A DNA stretch of 64,000 bases from an uncultured Prevotellaceae bacterium (GCA_900318335.1 ONKF01000001.1:191083-255082); one strand, 5' to 3'. Shown: positions 1-8,829, numbered from the stretch's first letter. Notes: a model not told the origin generated them from the letters alone. Made by a program: numbers and translations.

Positions 1-843
1 TTGGACATCATAGACGGCAGTCTGCTCCTTCTGCACATTGCCGAACATGCCCACCTCGATGGAGAGGAGGTCGCCGAACATGCGCTGGTGCATATTCATG
101 TTGCTCGTCAGGTTACGCAACTTGTCGTGAAGAATCACACCGTCATGGTCCATGAAACCCAACGACACGCGGTAACCCGAACGGTCACCGCCGCCCATGA
201 AAGCGACATGATGGTCCTGCAGGAAGGCGGTCTGCTGAATCGCGCGTTGCCAGTCGGTGTCAAATCCCTTGTTGATGAGCATGCCGCCCTGGCTGGTGAC
301 AGCCTTGCAATAGCCTGTGGCATCCAGCATCTTGAGGTTGCGGGCAACATGGGTAACTCCCACGCTGCCGTTATAGGTCACGGTCGCACGATCGGTTGCG
401 CCCTTTTTGGTCACTACCTCAATCACACCCGAGGCGCCACGCGAGCCGAACTGCGCCGTCGCACTGGCATCTTTGAGCACGGTAAAACTCTCAATATCAG
501 ATGGATAAATCGAAGACAACGTACTCAGGTCACCGAACACACCGTCGATGATGATCAACGGGTCATTGCCGCCCGTGACCGATGTGGTACCGCGAACACG
601 CACAGCGCTCATCGCTGCGGCACCGTTATTGCTCTTCTGGATTGTCACACCTGCCACACGTCCATTGATGGCATCCAGAGGGTTGGTGACCTGCTTCTGG
701 TTCATCTGATCGGCAGTAATGACAGTCGGCGACAGCGCGTGCGACAGCGTGTCGGTCGGAGCCATGAGTTGCGCCGCAACGGGCAACCCCGTGGCAAGCA
801 TGGCCACGGCAAGGAGATGCCGCCAATCGTGTTTGTATTTCAT
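1..843 (-). CDS. TonB-dependent outer-membrane receptor (SusC-like), 5' part only
   Basis: The reverse strand is open from an ATG at 843 to the window edge (281 codons, no stop), so the gene is cut by the window. The protein starts with a signal peptide (MKYKHDWRHLLAVAMLATG, then AAQ) and enters a TonB plug domain: NPLDAINGRVAGVTIQ near residue 55, VRVRG near 82, DPLIIIDGV near 94, and a TVLKDASATAQFGSRGASGV stretch near 120, all typical of SusC/RagA proteins. The usual N-terminal carboxypeptidase-like domain of about 80 residues is missing; the signal peptide runs almost straight into the plug. It begins 8 bp after rsmD, so it is probably cotranscribed with DUF3822 and rsmD. The family imports large nutrients across the outer membrane with a SusD partner. 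The substrate cannot be read from this fragment. Confidence 0.85.
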   Translation of the reverse strand, partial: MKYKHDWRHLLAVAMLATGLPVAAQLMAPTDTLSHALSPTVITADQMNQKQVTNPLDAINGRVAGVTIQKSNNGAAAMSAVRVRGTTSVTGGNDPLIIIDGVFGDLSTLSSIYPSDIESFTVLKDASATAQFGSRGASGVIEVVTKKGATDRATVTYNGSVGVTHVARNLKMLDATGYCKAVTSQGGMLINKGFDTDWQRAIQQTAFLQDHHVAFMGGGDRSGYRVSLGFMDHDGVILHDKLRNLTSNMNMHQRMFGDLLSIEVGMFGNVQKEQTAVYDVQ

Positions 844-851
844 TGCAATTA

Positions 852-1400
852 TTAGGTATGATCTTTGTTGATTTCAAACAGGGAGAAGTTCACCTTGCCA
901 TAGACGCGCTGCTGGGAGAAATTGGGCAGGGAGCTGAAGTCATGCTCCCGCGGGTGCTCCATGATGAACAGCGTGCCGTCATGCACCAGCGGCGAGTCGA
1001 GAATCAACTGGGGTATCTGGCCGAAGCGCGGCAGATCATAGGGCGGGTCGGCAAACACGACGTCAAACGACTGCCGACACGAGGCCAGGAACTTGAACAC
1101 GTCGCCACGGATGAGCGTCAGGTTCTCGTCGCCCAACTGCCGCTGCACCTTCTTGATGAATTCGGCCTGGGTCCGGGCCTTCTCGACAGCGGTCACACGG
1201 GCGGCACCCCTCGACAGGAACTCAAAGCTCATCGCTCCCGTTCCCGCAAACAGGTCCAGCACGGTCTTGCCTTCAAGGTCAATCAAGCCGTTAAGGACGT
1301 TGAACAGGTTCTCACGCGCCATGTCGGTCGTGGGGCGGGCAGTGATGTTGGTGGGCACGTCAAAACGGCGACGGCCATATTTTCCGCTGATTATTCGCAT
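852..1400 (-). CDS. rsmD: 16S rRNA (guanine(966)-N2)-methyltransferase RsmD
   Basis: This 182-residue protein matches the usual length of RsmD, which methylates G966 of 16S rRNA in the assembled small subunit using S-adenosylmethionine. It opens with MRIISGKYGRRRFDVP, has the SAM-binding motif LDLFAGTGAMSFE at residues 49-60, and the catalytic DPPY motif at 118-121. Its start overlaps the end of the upstream DUF3822 gene by 10 bp, and a TonB receptor starts 8 bp after its stop, so the three genes probably form one operon. The rRNA methylase and DUF3822 pairing is common in Bacteroidota. Confidence 0.96.
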   Translation of the reverse strand: MRIISGKYGRRRFDVPTNITARPTTDMARENLFNVLNGLIDLEGKTVLDLFAGTGAMSFEFLSRGAARVTAVEKARTQAEFIKKVQRQLGDENLTLIRGDVFKFLASCRQSFDVVFADPPYDLPRFGQIPQLILDSPLVHDGTLFIMEHPREHDFSSLPNFSQQRVYGKVNFSLFEINKDHT

Positions 1401-2200
1401 AGGGCAAGCAATATCAATTCCAGTGGCGCCTGCATCGCATTGCGTCCCAGCCGCATGGCTGCTGCGGGATAGACAGCGGGCATCACATATTTCACATATC
1501 GGCGCAACTCGGGCGTCATGGCGGCACGCAGGTCGCCGTCACCCGTGAGTTGCAGCTCATCGGTCAGTTGGTCCAGGCCATGGGTGCGCCAGGCATTCAA
1601 GGCAAAGTAGGCTGCGTCTTCAGCAGCGCTAAACGGGTAGGTGTTGACACATTGCAACGCTCCCGCGCGGTAGATGACCACATCCATGGCCGCTGGCTGC
1701 AGATTGAGGAACATGCGCGACACGCCACTGCCATGATCCAGCCCCTTGAAGTGTTCGCACAGCGGCTGCAGGCGGTGATACACAGCGGGATAATTAAACG
1801 TGCGGCCCAGGAAAGCCTGCATCCCGTGGGGCATCAAGAAGGCGATTTTCACACCATTTTCAGGCAACTCGCACACCGCGGCATCGCCGTCATCGCTTGC
1901 AAAGGCATGACGCACGAGCTCGAGGCAGTCATCGTCGCTGGTCTCGACAGGAAACAACACAAAATGCTGTGAATCAACCACTACCCTCACCCGCTTATAC
2001 TCATTCAGCAGTTCGGGAGTGTCGTAGACGGCATCCTCGAGCGACTGCAACGTGGCGTCGGTACATGCCTTATGGCCGATGATGAGAGAATTGGCCACCG
2101 ATGGTGTGTACAGCACGTAATCCACCTGCTTGTCGCTGACGGCCACAAGCAGTTCCCAAGCCTCGGGATGCTGTATGTTGATTTTATCCTTTCCTTCCAT
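1391..2200 (-). CDS. DUF3822 family protein
   Basis: The 269-residue protein resembles the DUF3822 family of Bacteroidota, proteins of unknown function regularly encoded just upstream of rsmD, as here with a 10-bp overlap. It has no signal peptide or membrane segment. The fold is related to actin/ASKHA-type proteins in general family descriptions, but no catalytic motif stands out. The start at 2200 is supported by a minus-strand promoter ending at 2216. The adjacent order suggests a link to rRNA modification or simple cotranscription; that is inference. Confidence 0.8.
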   Translation of the reverse strand: MEGKDKINIQHPEAWELLVAVSDKQVDYVLYTPSVANSLIIGHKACTDATLQSLEDAVYDTPELLNEYKRVRVVVDSQHFVLFPVETSDDDCLELVRHAFASDDGDAAVCELPENGVKIAFLMPHGMQAFLGRTFNYPAVYHRLQPLCEHFKGLDHGSGVSRMFLNLQPAAMDVVIYRAGALQCVNTYPFSAAEDAAYFALNAWRTHGLDQLTDELQLTGDGDLRAAMTPELRRYVKYVMPAVYPAAAMRLGRNAMQAPLELILLALCE

Positions 2201-2215
2201 TATTCCTTAATCGTG

Positions 2216-2247
2216 CAAAATTACTAAAAACTCCCCATTCTCCCCAA
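2216..2247 (-). promoter_or_regulatory. promoter for DUF3822-rsmD operon
   Basis: On the minus strand TAATTTTG (2223-2216) fits the -7 box and TTG (2247-2245) lies 21 bp upstream. Transcription would start about 10 bp before the ATG at 2200. Confidence 0.6.
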
Positions 2248-2263
2248 AAAAATCTCGCAACTC

Positions 2264-2294
2264 TTGTCGGGGAATGCCAAAACTCCTACCTTTG
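2264..2294 (+). promoter_or_regulatory. promoter for lipoprotein gene at 2340
   Basis: TTG at 2264-2266 and TACCTTTG at 2287-2294 with 20 bp between them match the Bacteroidota housekeeping promoter. The upstream in-frame ATG at 2274 lies within the promoter, so the true start must be the ATG at 2340. Confidence 0.75.
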
Positions 2295-2339
2295 CGCATA
2301 CAATACTATGTTTCAAACCAAGAAATCTCATCTGTTATT

Positions 2340-3365
2340 ATGCGGAACAAATCAATGTGGATGATAGCGCTGGCAGTGCTCATGCTGACAGCCTGCTCGG
2401 GTGGCGACAAGGTGCAGAACCCACAGTTTGCCTTCCTTGAGGATTTGGGAATCTCAATCAATCAGGATCTGCTGCTGGGCGATAGCCTGACCATGCCCGA
2501 CATCTACTGCGGCGATGCCGACCAGACCGCCGATGACCTTAAGGGCAAGCAGCTCAACGGCGACCAGTACCAAGCGTTGATAGTACCCGTCGGCGGAGGC
2601 ATTCCTGACCCGATGAGCAACTGGCTGTTGCTGGGCGTGAGGGATATGGGCAACGGTGTCACCCTGGCGGCTTACTATGCCTGCAACGGCGTGGGTTACT
2701 GCGTGGATCTGGTCACCTATGACAAACAGGGCCATACGCTCGACGCCATCAACACGCGTGAGATGCACCTGGTGTGGCGCGTGGACCTCACCAACCCCGA
2801 CAATGACAATTCATTTACCCTCGACAGCTATATCACCATTGATGACGATGGCCGCATTACCCTACACCGCACCATGGGCCGATGCCTCATGAACTACGAG
2901 GACGACCTCAAGGCCAAGCCGCAATGGCAACAGGCGTGGGACCAGACCTATACTATCGATGCCAAGGGGCAGTTCATTCTCCAGGGACAGCAGGTTGTCA
3001 AGGAGCAAGGCATGGTTGACCAGTATGCCACAATGGATTTCAAGACGTGGGATCTGCTCGTGTGCTCACTGCATGACCCTGGCGTGATGGACATCTGGAA
3101 CAGCTATGTCCCCTCAGTAGAGGCCACCTATGCCTCCGACTACGAGAAAAACCCGTTCCCCTGGGACGTCAACCAACTCTACGAGATGAATCCTCAGCGT
3201 TTCCTGCGGTGGATGGCACTCAAGCGCGACCAGGGCAACAACCTGCTGCGCTATTTCAAACTGCCCGTTGACAAGCGACCCGCCTTATTGAAGGAAATCG
3301 CCAAGCTCGACGACCCTTCGGCCCAAGGATGGCTCACCTCTCTCGTCAACTCCTGGGGCTCGTGA
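2340..3365 (+). CDS. predicted lipoprotein of unknown function
   Basis: I do not recognise a family. The 341-residue product begins MRNKSMWMIALAVLMLTAC, a signal peptide ending in a lipobox with the lipid-bearing Cys at residue 19. The open frame extends to 2274, but the promoter overlaps that stretch, so 2340 is the better start. The rest is soluble, rich in Asp and aromatic residues, and ends in a helical segment that includes RWMALKRDQGNNLLRYF. A lipoprotein of the same length and layout lies at 5231, on the other side of ettA, and both end in a similar helical region; they may be distant paralogues. Expected in the outer membrane or periplasm. Confidence 0.7.
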   Translation: MRNKSMWMIALAVLMLTACSGGDKVQNPQFAFLEDLGISINQDLLLGDSLTMPDIYCGDADQTADDLKGKQLNGDQYQALIVPVGGGIPDPMSNWLLLGVRDMGNGVTLAAYYACNGVGYCVDLVTYDKQGHTLDAINTREMHLVWRVDLTNPDNDNSFTLDSYITIDDDGRITLHRTMGRCLMNYEDDLKAKPQWQQAWDQTYTIDAKGQFILQGQQVVKEQGMVDQYATMDFKTWDLLVCSLHDPGVMDIWNSYVPSVEATYASDYEKNPFPWDVNQLYEMNPQRFLRWMALKRDQGNNLLRYFKLPVDKRPALLKEIAKLDDPSAQGWLTSLVNSWGS

Positions 3366-3381
3366 TTTTCCCTACTGTTAC

Positions 3382-3412
3382 TTGCAATTATGGCAAGAAA
3401 AGACTACCTTTG
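3382..3412 (+). promoter_or_regulatory. promoter for ettA
   Basis: TTG at 3382-3384 and TACCTTTG at 3405-3412, 20 bp apart, about 33 bp before the ATG at 3445. Confidence 0.75.
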
Positions 3413-3444
3413 CGAGCAGTAACTAAAATCGAAACATCATCATT

Positions 3445-5139
3445 ATGGCAACAGTTGACGACAAGAAAATCATCTTCTCGATGGTGGGCGTGAGCAAAAC
3501 CATCCAGCAGAACCAGAAGCAAATCCTCAAGAACATTTACCTCTCGTTCTACTATGGCGCCAAAATCGGCATCATCGGCCTGAACGGCGCGGGTAAATCA
3601 ACGTTGATGAAAATCATCGCCGGCCTGGAGACACAATACCAGGGACAAGTGGTGTTCGCACCAGGCTACTCGGTGGGCTACCTGCCTCAGGATCCGCAAC
3701 TTGACCCGACCAAGACGGTTAAAGAGGTGGTGCAGGAGGGCGTGCAGCACGTGGTTGACACCCTCAAGGAATTTGAGGAAATCAATCTCAAGTTCGGCCT
3801 GCCCGAGTACTATGAGGATCCCGAGAAGATGGACAAGCTGTTTGCGCGTCAAGCCGAGTTGCAGGACATCATCGACGCCACCGACGCGTGGAACCTCGAC
3901 AGCCGCCTGGAGAGGGCCATGGATGCCCTGCGCTGCCCCGAGGGCGACCAGCTGACCGAACACCTGAGCGGTGGTGAGCGCCGCCGTGTGGCCCTGTGCC
4001 GCCTGCTGTTGCAGAAACCCGACGTCCTGTTGCTCGACGAGCCTACCAACCACCTCGATGCCGAGTCCATCGACTGGCTGGAGCAGCACCTGCAGCAATA
4101 TGAGGGCACGGTCATTGCCGTGACCCACGACCGTTACTTCCTCGACCACGTGGCCGGCTGGATTCTGGAGCTGGACCGCGGCGAGGGCATCCCCTGGAAG
4201 GGCAATTACAGCAGCTGGCTGGAACAGAAGACCCAACGCCTGGCCCAAGAGGAGAAAACCGAGAGCAAGCGCCAGAAGACCCTGCAGCGTGAGCTCGAAT
4301 GGGTGCGCATGGCGCCCAAGGCCCGCCAGGCCAAGGGAAAGGCCCGTCTTAACAGTTACGACAAACTGCTGAACGAGACTGTCAAGGAAAAGGAAGAGAA
4401 ACTCGAAATCTTCATTCCCAACGGCCCCCGCCTGGGCAACAAGGTCATCGAAGCCCAGCACGTGGCCAAAGCCTTCGGCGACAAGTTGCTGTTTGACGAC
4501 CTGAACTTCATGTTGCCGCCCAACGGCATTGTGGGTGTCATCGGCCCCAACGGTGCCGGCAAGACAACACTTTTCCGCCTCATCATGGGCCTGGAGAAGC
4601 CCGATAGCGGCACGTTTGAAGTCGGTGAGACGGTCAAAGCCGTCTATGTCGACCAGCAGCACACGAGCATCGACCCCGACAAGACCGTCTATGAGGTCAT
4701 CTCGGGCGGCGTGGAACTGCTGCGCATGGGCGGGCGCGACGTCAATGCACGAGCCTACTTGTCACGTTTCAACTTCAGCGGTGTGGACCAGCAGAAGAAA
4801 TGCGGCGTTCTCTCGGGTGGTGAGCGCAACCGTCTGCAGCTTGCATTAGCACTCAAGGAGGAAGGCAACGTCCTGCTGCTCGATGAGCCCACCAACGATA
4901 TCGATGTGAACACCCTGCGTGCCCTGGAGGAAGGTCTTGAAGACTTCGCTGGATGTGCCGTGGTCATCAGCCACGACCGCTGGTTCCTGGACCGCATCTG
5001 CACCCATATCCTGGCCTTTGAGGGTAACAGCAACGTCTACTTCTATGAGGGCAGCTACAGCGAGTACGAGGAGCACAAACTCAAGCGCCTGGGCAAGGAA
5101 GAGCCCACCCGCGTGCGCTACCGCAAGCTGGAGAGTTAA
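3445..5139 (+). CDS. ettA: energy-dependent translational throttle protein EttA (ABC-F)
   Basis: This 564-residue protein is an ABC-F ATPase of EttA type, which binds the ribosomal E site and gates the first elongation step according to ATP/ADP. It has two ABC cassettes and no membrane segments. First cassette: Walker A GLNGAGKST at 45-53, signature LSGGERRR at 174-181, Walker B LLLDEPTNHLD near 195. Second cassette: GPNGAGKTT at about 367, LSGGERNRLQ near 456, LLLDEPTNDID near 476. Between them is the charged linker (about 250-320) that contacts tRNA. Length and arrangement fit EttA (about 555 residues in E. coli). It has its own promoter and its stop codon sits in a 7-bp repeat array. Confidence 0.95.
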   Translation: MATVDDKKIIFSMVGVSKTIQQNQKQILKNIYLSFYYGAKIGIIGLNGAGKSTLMKIIAGLETQYQGQVVFAPGYSVGYLPQDPQLDPTKTVKEVVQEGVQHVVDTLKEFEEINLKFGLPEYYEDPEKMDKLFARQAELQDIIDATDAWNLDSRLERAMDALRCPEGDQLTEHLSGGERRRVALCRLLLQKPDVLLLDEPTNHLDAESIDWLEQHLQQYEGTVIAVTHDRYFLDHVAGWILELDRGEGIPWKGNYSSWLEQKTQRLAQEEKTESKRQKTLQRELEWVRMAPKARQAKGKARLNSYDKLLNETVKEKEEKLEIFIPNGPRLGNKVIEAQHVAKAFGDKLLFDDLNFMLPPNGIVGVIGPNGAGKTTLFRLIMGLEKPDSGTFEVGETVKAVYVDQQHTSIDPDKTVYEVISGGVELLRMGGRDVNARAYLSRFNFSGVDQQKKCGVLSGGERNRLQLALALKEEGNVLLLDEPTNDIDVNTLRALEEGLEDFAGCAVVISHDRWFLDRICTHILAFEGNSNVYFYEGSYSEYEEHKLKRLGKEEPTRVRYRKLES

Positions 5140-5163
5140 TAGTTAATAGAGAATAGTTAATAG
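5136..5163 (+). repeat. 7-bp tandem repeat (TTAATAG x4)
   Basis: Four head-to-tail 7-mers, TTAATAG, TTAATAG, AGAATAG, TTAATAG, cover the ettA stop codon and the bases after it. A second heptamer array follows at 5196. Confidence 0.8.
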
Positions 5164-5195
5164 TTGGCATCCGCCTTCTCTCTGGCAACTTACAA

Positions 5196-5230
5196 CTAAG
5201 GGCTAAGGACTAACAACTAAAAACTAAAAT
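5196..5230 (+). repeat. 7-bp tandem repeat abutting a start codon
   Basis: Five consecutive 7-mers, CTAAGGG, CTAAGGA, CTAACAA, CTAAAAA, CTAAAAT, run exactly up to the ATG at 5231. The same family stands before panD and trxB. Confidence 0.85.
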
Positions 5231-6244
5231 ATGAGACATCTGGTTTTAATTCTTTTGGCAATGGCCATTGTGTCGTGTACCGGCAACTGGAAACACGGCG
5301 ACGAGATCAAGAACGGACACGATTTTCTATGTAGTGTGGGCGTCTGTGACGACTCGCTAAACCTCAGCGGCAATGATTTACGCTATGACAACGATGGCGA
5401 GAGATTTCCCCACAGGTTTCTCGACGAAGCTACCTGTAAGGCTTTGGGCATTGACAAGATGATGTATGTGGACACGATGAACACTATTGTCACTGTGTGG
5501 GGCGTGAAGGACTATCCTGACAAGGGCATCGCCCTGCTGCTGGGACACACGTCCTACAGCGACATGCGCACTTGCTGGCTGGCCACCTACGGCAAGGACG
5601 GCATGATTGACTTCATGCGTCTGGGCGAGTGTGGCGGCGCCGTGAACCTGTCCTACTGGGACGACGTTGACGAGCACACGCGCCACATGGGCATCGACTC
5701 GATGCGCATGGTCATGCCCGACAAGTGGGGCAAACCCATCAACATCAGCCGTTGGATTTCTTACAATGTGCAACGTGATGGCGTGGATGCCGACTCGACG
5801 CTGTGGTTCATCCACAACGAGTTACCCGTCACTATCGGTAACGACGGACTCTTCAGTATCGGGAAAATCGGTACTGTCTATAGCGCTGACACTACCCTGC
5901 TGACCAACTACTGGCGCTACAAGCGTCAACTTGAGGTAATGGCTTGGACGCCGTTGAGCGACACCACCTTCTGTGACCGTCTCGAGAACCTGCTCCATGA
6001 GGCTCACGGGCATATCACCGAACCCGCTCAACTGCTGGGAGATTTCCACGTGCTGGTCATGGACCGCCTGTATTGTGACACTCAGGGCATGATGAATTGG
6101 TGCCTGGACCATCCTGACAGCCAGCTCACACGCGGATTGATCAGTATTACCAAGGAAATCGATCCCGATTGGGTCTTAAGCGAATTAAAGAAAATCAAAG
6201 ACCCGCAAATCCTCGAACGAAGCAAGAAACTCCTGGGATTGTAA
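5231..6244 (+). CDS. predicted lipoprotein of unknown function
   Basis: The 337-residue protein opens with MRHLVLILLAMAIVSC, a lipoprotein signal peptide with lipidated Cys at 16. I do not recognise a domain. The remainder is soluble and Asp-rich, and ends in a helical region with the motif DPDWVLSELKKIKDPQILER. It resembles the lipoprotein at 2340 in length, signal type and end structure. The start codon directly follows five 7-bp repeats, which occupy the place of the ribosome-binding region. A perfect hairpin after the stop closes the unit. Confidence 0.7.
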   Translation: MRHLVLILLAMAIVSCTGNWKHGDEIKNGHDFLCSVGVCDDSLNLSGNDLRYDNDGERFPHRFLDEATCKALGIDKMMYVDTMNTIVTVWGVKDYPDKGIALLLGHTSYSDMRTCWLATYGKDGMIDFMRLGECGGAVNLSYWDDVDEHTRHMGIDSMRMVMPDKWGKPINISRWISYNVQRDGVDADSTLWFIHNELPVTIGNDGLFSIGKIGTVYSADTTLLTNYWRYKRQLEVMAWTPLSDTTFCDRLENLLHEAHGHITEPAQLLGDFHVLVMDRLYCDTQGMMNWCLDHPDSQLTRGLISITKEIDPDWVLSELKKIKDPQILERSKKLLGL

Positions 6245-6265
6245 TTCCTGACGGAAACAACTGAT

Positions 6266-6309
6266 ATAACGGAGATAACGGGCTCAAATCAACCCGTTAT
6301 CTCCGTTAT
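6266..6309. terminator. bidirectional terminator hairpin
   Basis: A perfect 17-bp stem (6266-6282 with 6293-6309) and 10-nt loop lie between convergent genes ending at 6244 and 6331. Confidence 0.8.
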
Positions 6310-6330
6310 TTCGGTTATATCCGTTTTAGG

Positions 6331-6648
6331 TTACACGTCGGCGGCGTGGAGGAGGGAGGCGATGGTTTGCCAGAGGACGGTGAGGGTTACGACGGCCATT
6401 GTGGCGTTATAGAGGACGTCACGCACGGTGATGGCTCCCCAGTCCTGGCCACGCCACATCAGGAGCCAGCAAACGACACAGGCTACCAATGCAACGGCAT
6501 AGAGCACAGTCGTGGCCCACGAGCCGTGGGACTGCTTCTCGGGCAGTTTGTTCAAGACACGGCGGGTGAACCAGGGATTCTCACCCGGGTCATGGGCACC
6601 CTGCTTGAGCAACTGTGCCAGTTTCTTGTCTTCTTCGTTGGTATTCAT
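6331..6648 (-). CDS. small membrane protein, partner of ECF sigma factor
   Basis: The 105-residue protein has a soluble N-terminal half (about residues 1-42, including PWFTRRVLNKLPEK) and two membrane segments at about 44-65 and 76-97. It starts 14 bp after the sigma factor gene and is surely cotranscribed. The layout of a cytosolic N-terminus plus membrane helices next to an ECF sigma factor suggests an anti-sigma or membrane tether role, but it lacks a recognisable zinc-binding anti-sigma motif, so the role is inferred from context. Confidence 0.75.
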   Translation of the reverse strand: MNTNEEDKKLAQLLKQGAHDPGENPWFTRRVLNKLPEKQSHGSWATTVLYAVALVACVVCWLLMWRGQDWGAITVRDVLYNATMAVVTLTVLWQTIASLLHAADV

Positions 6649-6662
6649 ATCTCAATAACGGT

Positions 6663-7193
6663 TTATTTGTCAATAAATTGTTTCATCTTGCCTTTTGCAC
6701 GGAAGATGAGGGATTTGACCGAGCCTTCGGGCAGTTGCATGATCTTGGCCACCTGCTTGAGGGGTTGGTCCTCGATGTAGAACAGGGTGACAGCGACACG
6801 CTCGTTGTCGTTGAGTCGTGCCAACGCCTCCTGAACGGTCATCGAAGCGTCAAAAGCGTCAGCGTCGGCAGTGGAAACGTCACCCAGGCGGCTGATGTCA
6901 TCGACATGCTCTTCCTGATGGCGGCGCATGTGGTTATAGAATTCATTGTAGGCAATGCGGTATAGCCAGGTGCCGAAAGACGAAAGCCCCTTGAACCCGC
7001 GAATGCCCACGTAAGCCTTGATGAACGTCTCCTGCGCCAAGTCGTCGGTCAGCATCTCGTCGCCCGTGGTCAGGTTCAACAGGAACCGACGCACGCGTGG
7101 CTGATAGGCTTCGACGAGCCGGCCGAATGCGTCCCGGTTGTCGGCCAGGGCGCATTGCGACAGCAGTCTTATTTCATCAAGTTTGGAAAGCAT
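6663..7193 (-). CDS. ECF RNA polymerase sigma factor
   Basis: A 176-residue sigma-70 family protein of ECF type. Region 2 is visible around residues 25-95 (DDLAQETFIKAYVGIRGF, then SSFGTWLYRIAYNEFYNH) and region 4 around 120-170 (EALARLNDNERVAVTLFYIE, then LKQVAKIMQLPEGSVKS). The length fits the family. It is followed after 14 bp by a two-helix membrane protein and preceded after 35 bp by a secreted membrane-anchored protein gene. This suggests a small envelope-responsive regulatory operon; the signal is unknown. Confidence 0.93.
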   Translation of the reverse strand: MLSKLDEIRLLSQCALADNRDAFGRLVEAYQPRVRRFLLNLTTGDEMLTDDLAQETFIKAYVGIRGFKGLSSFGTWLYRIAYNEFYNHMRRHQEEHVDDISRLGDVSTADADAFDASMTVQEALARLNDNERVAVTLFYIEDQPLKQVAKIMQLPEGSVKSLIFRAKGKMKQFIDK

Positions 7194-7228
7194 ATTCTGG
7201 TGCGCTGATGGCGCGGTTTATAGGTGGA

Positions 7229-8119
7229 TTAATAGGGCTGATAAGGGGTGTTATCGTCCTCCCTGTAGTCCTGGTCGAAGGTGGGTGGCACGGGGATGCC
7301 TTCGCGCATCGGCTCACGAGGAGACGTGTGCTGAACTCGGCGTGATGCTTCTTGCAGCGCTTTCTGCTCCTTATAGAGAATCAATCCCTTGAACAATCCC
7401 ACAAACATCAGTCCCAGACCGATGGCAGTGAATGGATCGGAACCTCCCACAACCATGATACCGAAGAAGAAGAAGGCCATACCAATGCCCAGCATCTTGA
7501 TAGCTGGCATCAAGGCGCGCCAGTTGACCATGTCGGTCATCACGATGGGCTGCTGGGGTGTCATGCCCTCAAGAGGTGTACCCGTGGGCACTTGACCGGG
7601 CTGGGGAGCAGCTGTGACTACAGGCTGCTGCACATAGATGGCACTGCGCTTGGTGTCGTTGAGTGAGAGTTCATTGAGCGGATAGTTGTTCTCGATGGCC
7701 TTCTCGATGACACGGTACTTGTTGCGTCGGTTCAGGAAGCGGAAGAACAATACCAGGGCTACCAGTCCCAGCAAACAAAAAGAGCCGCTGATGGCCCATT
7801 GTTTGGCCACACTCGCCCACTGGTTGCTGATCTCCTTGATGTCCTCAGAATCAAGTTCGCCCCTCCGGTCACCGATTTCCACAGTAGTCCCGCCAGCGGT
7901 GAGGGTATCCTCGAGCGCAGCGTTGATTTTGTCGCGCACCTTCTGCATCTCGGGCAGTCCGCTCAAGGTCACCGATTGGTCACCCTCGGTGACAACAATC
8001 GAGTCGCCCTTGAATTCCACATTGGTCTTGCTGGCAGGTGTTGCCTTCACGATTGGCCCTGCGGTGGCGCTGAGCGCCATCATCAGCATCATTGCGAATG
8101 TTAAAATCGTCTTTCTCAT
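7229..8119 (-). CDS. membrane protein with signal peptide (DUF6249-like)
   Basis: The 296-residue product has an N-terminal signal peptide (MRKTILTFAMMLMMALSATAG), an extracytoplasmic segment of about 80 residues, a membrane helix near 112-130, a cytosolic linker with a Pro/Gln/Thr-rich stretch (TPLEGMTPQQP), then two more helices near 205-245 and a charged tail ending in DNTPYQPY. The layout resembles proteins annotated DUF6249 in Bacteroidales, which often sit beside ECF sigma genes; I recall this family only loosely. It lies 35 bp upstream of the sigma factor, in the same direction, so the three genes 8119 to 6331 probably form one operon. Confidence 0.7.
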   Translation of the reverse strand: MRKTILTFAMMLMMALSATAGPIVKATPASKTNVEFKGDSIVVTEGDQSVTLSGLPEMQKVRDKINAALEDTLTAGGTTVEIGDRRGELDSEDIKEISNQWASVAKQWAISGSFCLLGLVALVLFFRFLNRRNKYRVIEKAIENNYPLNELSLNDTKRSAIYVQQPVVTAAPQPGQVPTGTPLEGMTPQQPIVMTDMVNWRALMPAIKMLGIGMAFFFFGIMVVGGSDPFTAIGLGLMFVGLFKGLILYKEQKALQEASRRVQHTSPREPMREGIPVPPTFDQDYREDDNTPYQPY

Positions 8120-8281
8120 TTTCTTATCTATTTTAGTTGTTTGTTAATTGTTAGTGGCTGTAAGCCGTTTTCATGCATTAGACGTTCCATCGATTCAAAA
8201 AAGTTGCACAAAGATGAAATTTTTTTTGAATCACCTCAATACAGCCTGATTTCAGCAGTCAATTTATCTCGCAGAGATAGA

Positions 8282-8388
8282 CGGGTCGAAGGCCCGGCTT
8301 TGTAGAGAAACACCATGCAAGTGGGTCGGAGACCCACGCCGCTTGGTGCAGGCAACTCACTCCGCGAGTGCCTCGAAGAGGAACTTCA
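8282..8388 (+). repeat. left inverted repeat of RAYT element
   Basis: This stretch is an imperfect inverted copy of 8899-9009. It holds several small hairpins whose loops carry TCGAAG or TCGGAGA (for example 8321-8337) and the run GAGAAACACCATGCAAG at 8305-8321, whose reverse complement is in the right copy. Confidence 0.75.
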
Positions 8389-8829
8389 AGTCAAGCGATA
8401 GTCATTCCATTCAATTCCCGACATCTCTACCATATCCTTATATTCGTCCTCAAAGGTTTTCACCTTGTGATGCTCACGTTGGTTAATAATATAATTGGTG
8501 ATAGCTTCTTTGTCTCGAGAGCTGCAGGAAAATGCCCCATATTCTTTTCCCCAACCACTGAATTGAGGGAAATAGGCTTGTTGCTTTGCCCACTTGCTGC
8601 TGCCCTGTTTAATATCTCGCACAAGGTCACTCAATGCCACTGTCGGAGCCAACTCGATGAGCATGTGAACATGATTGCCGATGCCATTGATGCGATAAAG
8701 ACGGCAACCCCTGCTCTTGACAATTGACCAGATATAGCGATAAAGGTGCTCGCTCGTCTCATCGGGGATAGTCATCTGACGACGATAGGTGTTGATAACA
8801 ACATGATATAATGAACTGACTGCGCTCAT
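8386..8829 (-). CDS. REP-associated tyrosine transposase (RAYT, IS200/IS605 Y1 type)
   Basis: The 147-residue protein has the HUH motif NHVHMLIEL in its middle and a catalytic tyrosine candidate in NYIINQREHH near residue 120, as in Y1 transposases of the TnpA_REP group. The frame is open to 8859, but MSAVSSLYHVVINTYRR, starting at 8829, matches the family's usual beginning. These enzymes cut single-stranded DNA at hairpins. Here the gene is bracketed by inverted arrays of small hairpins, the expected substrate. No tnpB follows. The flanks on both sides also carry a shared AT-rich run with TTGCACAAAGATGAAA. Confidence 0.88.
   Translation of the reverse strand: MSAVSSLYHVVINTYRRQMTIPDETSEHLYRYIWSIVKSRGCRLYRINGIGNHVHMLIELAPTVALSDLVRDIKQGSSKWAKQQAYFPQFSGWGKEYGAFSCSSRDKEAITNYIINQREHHKVKTFEDEYKDMVEMSGIEWNDYRLT

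Noticed and set aside
1-855. 284-residue open frame on the plus strand
   Set aside because: It is the complement of the TonB receptor gene; the minus strand has clear family motifs.
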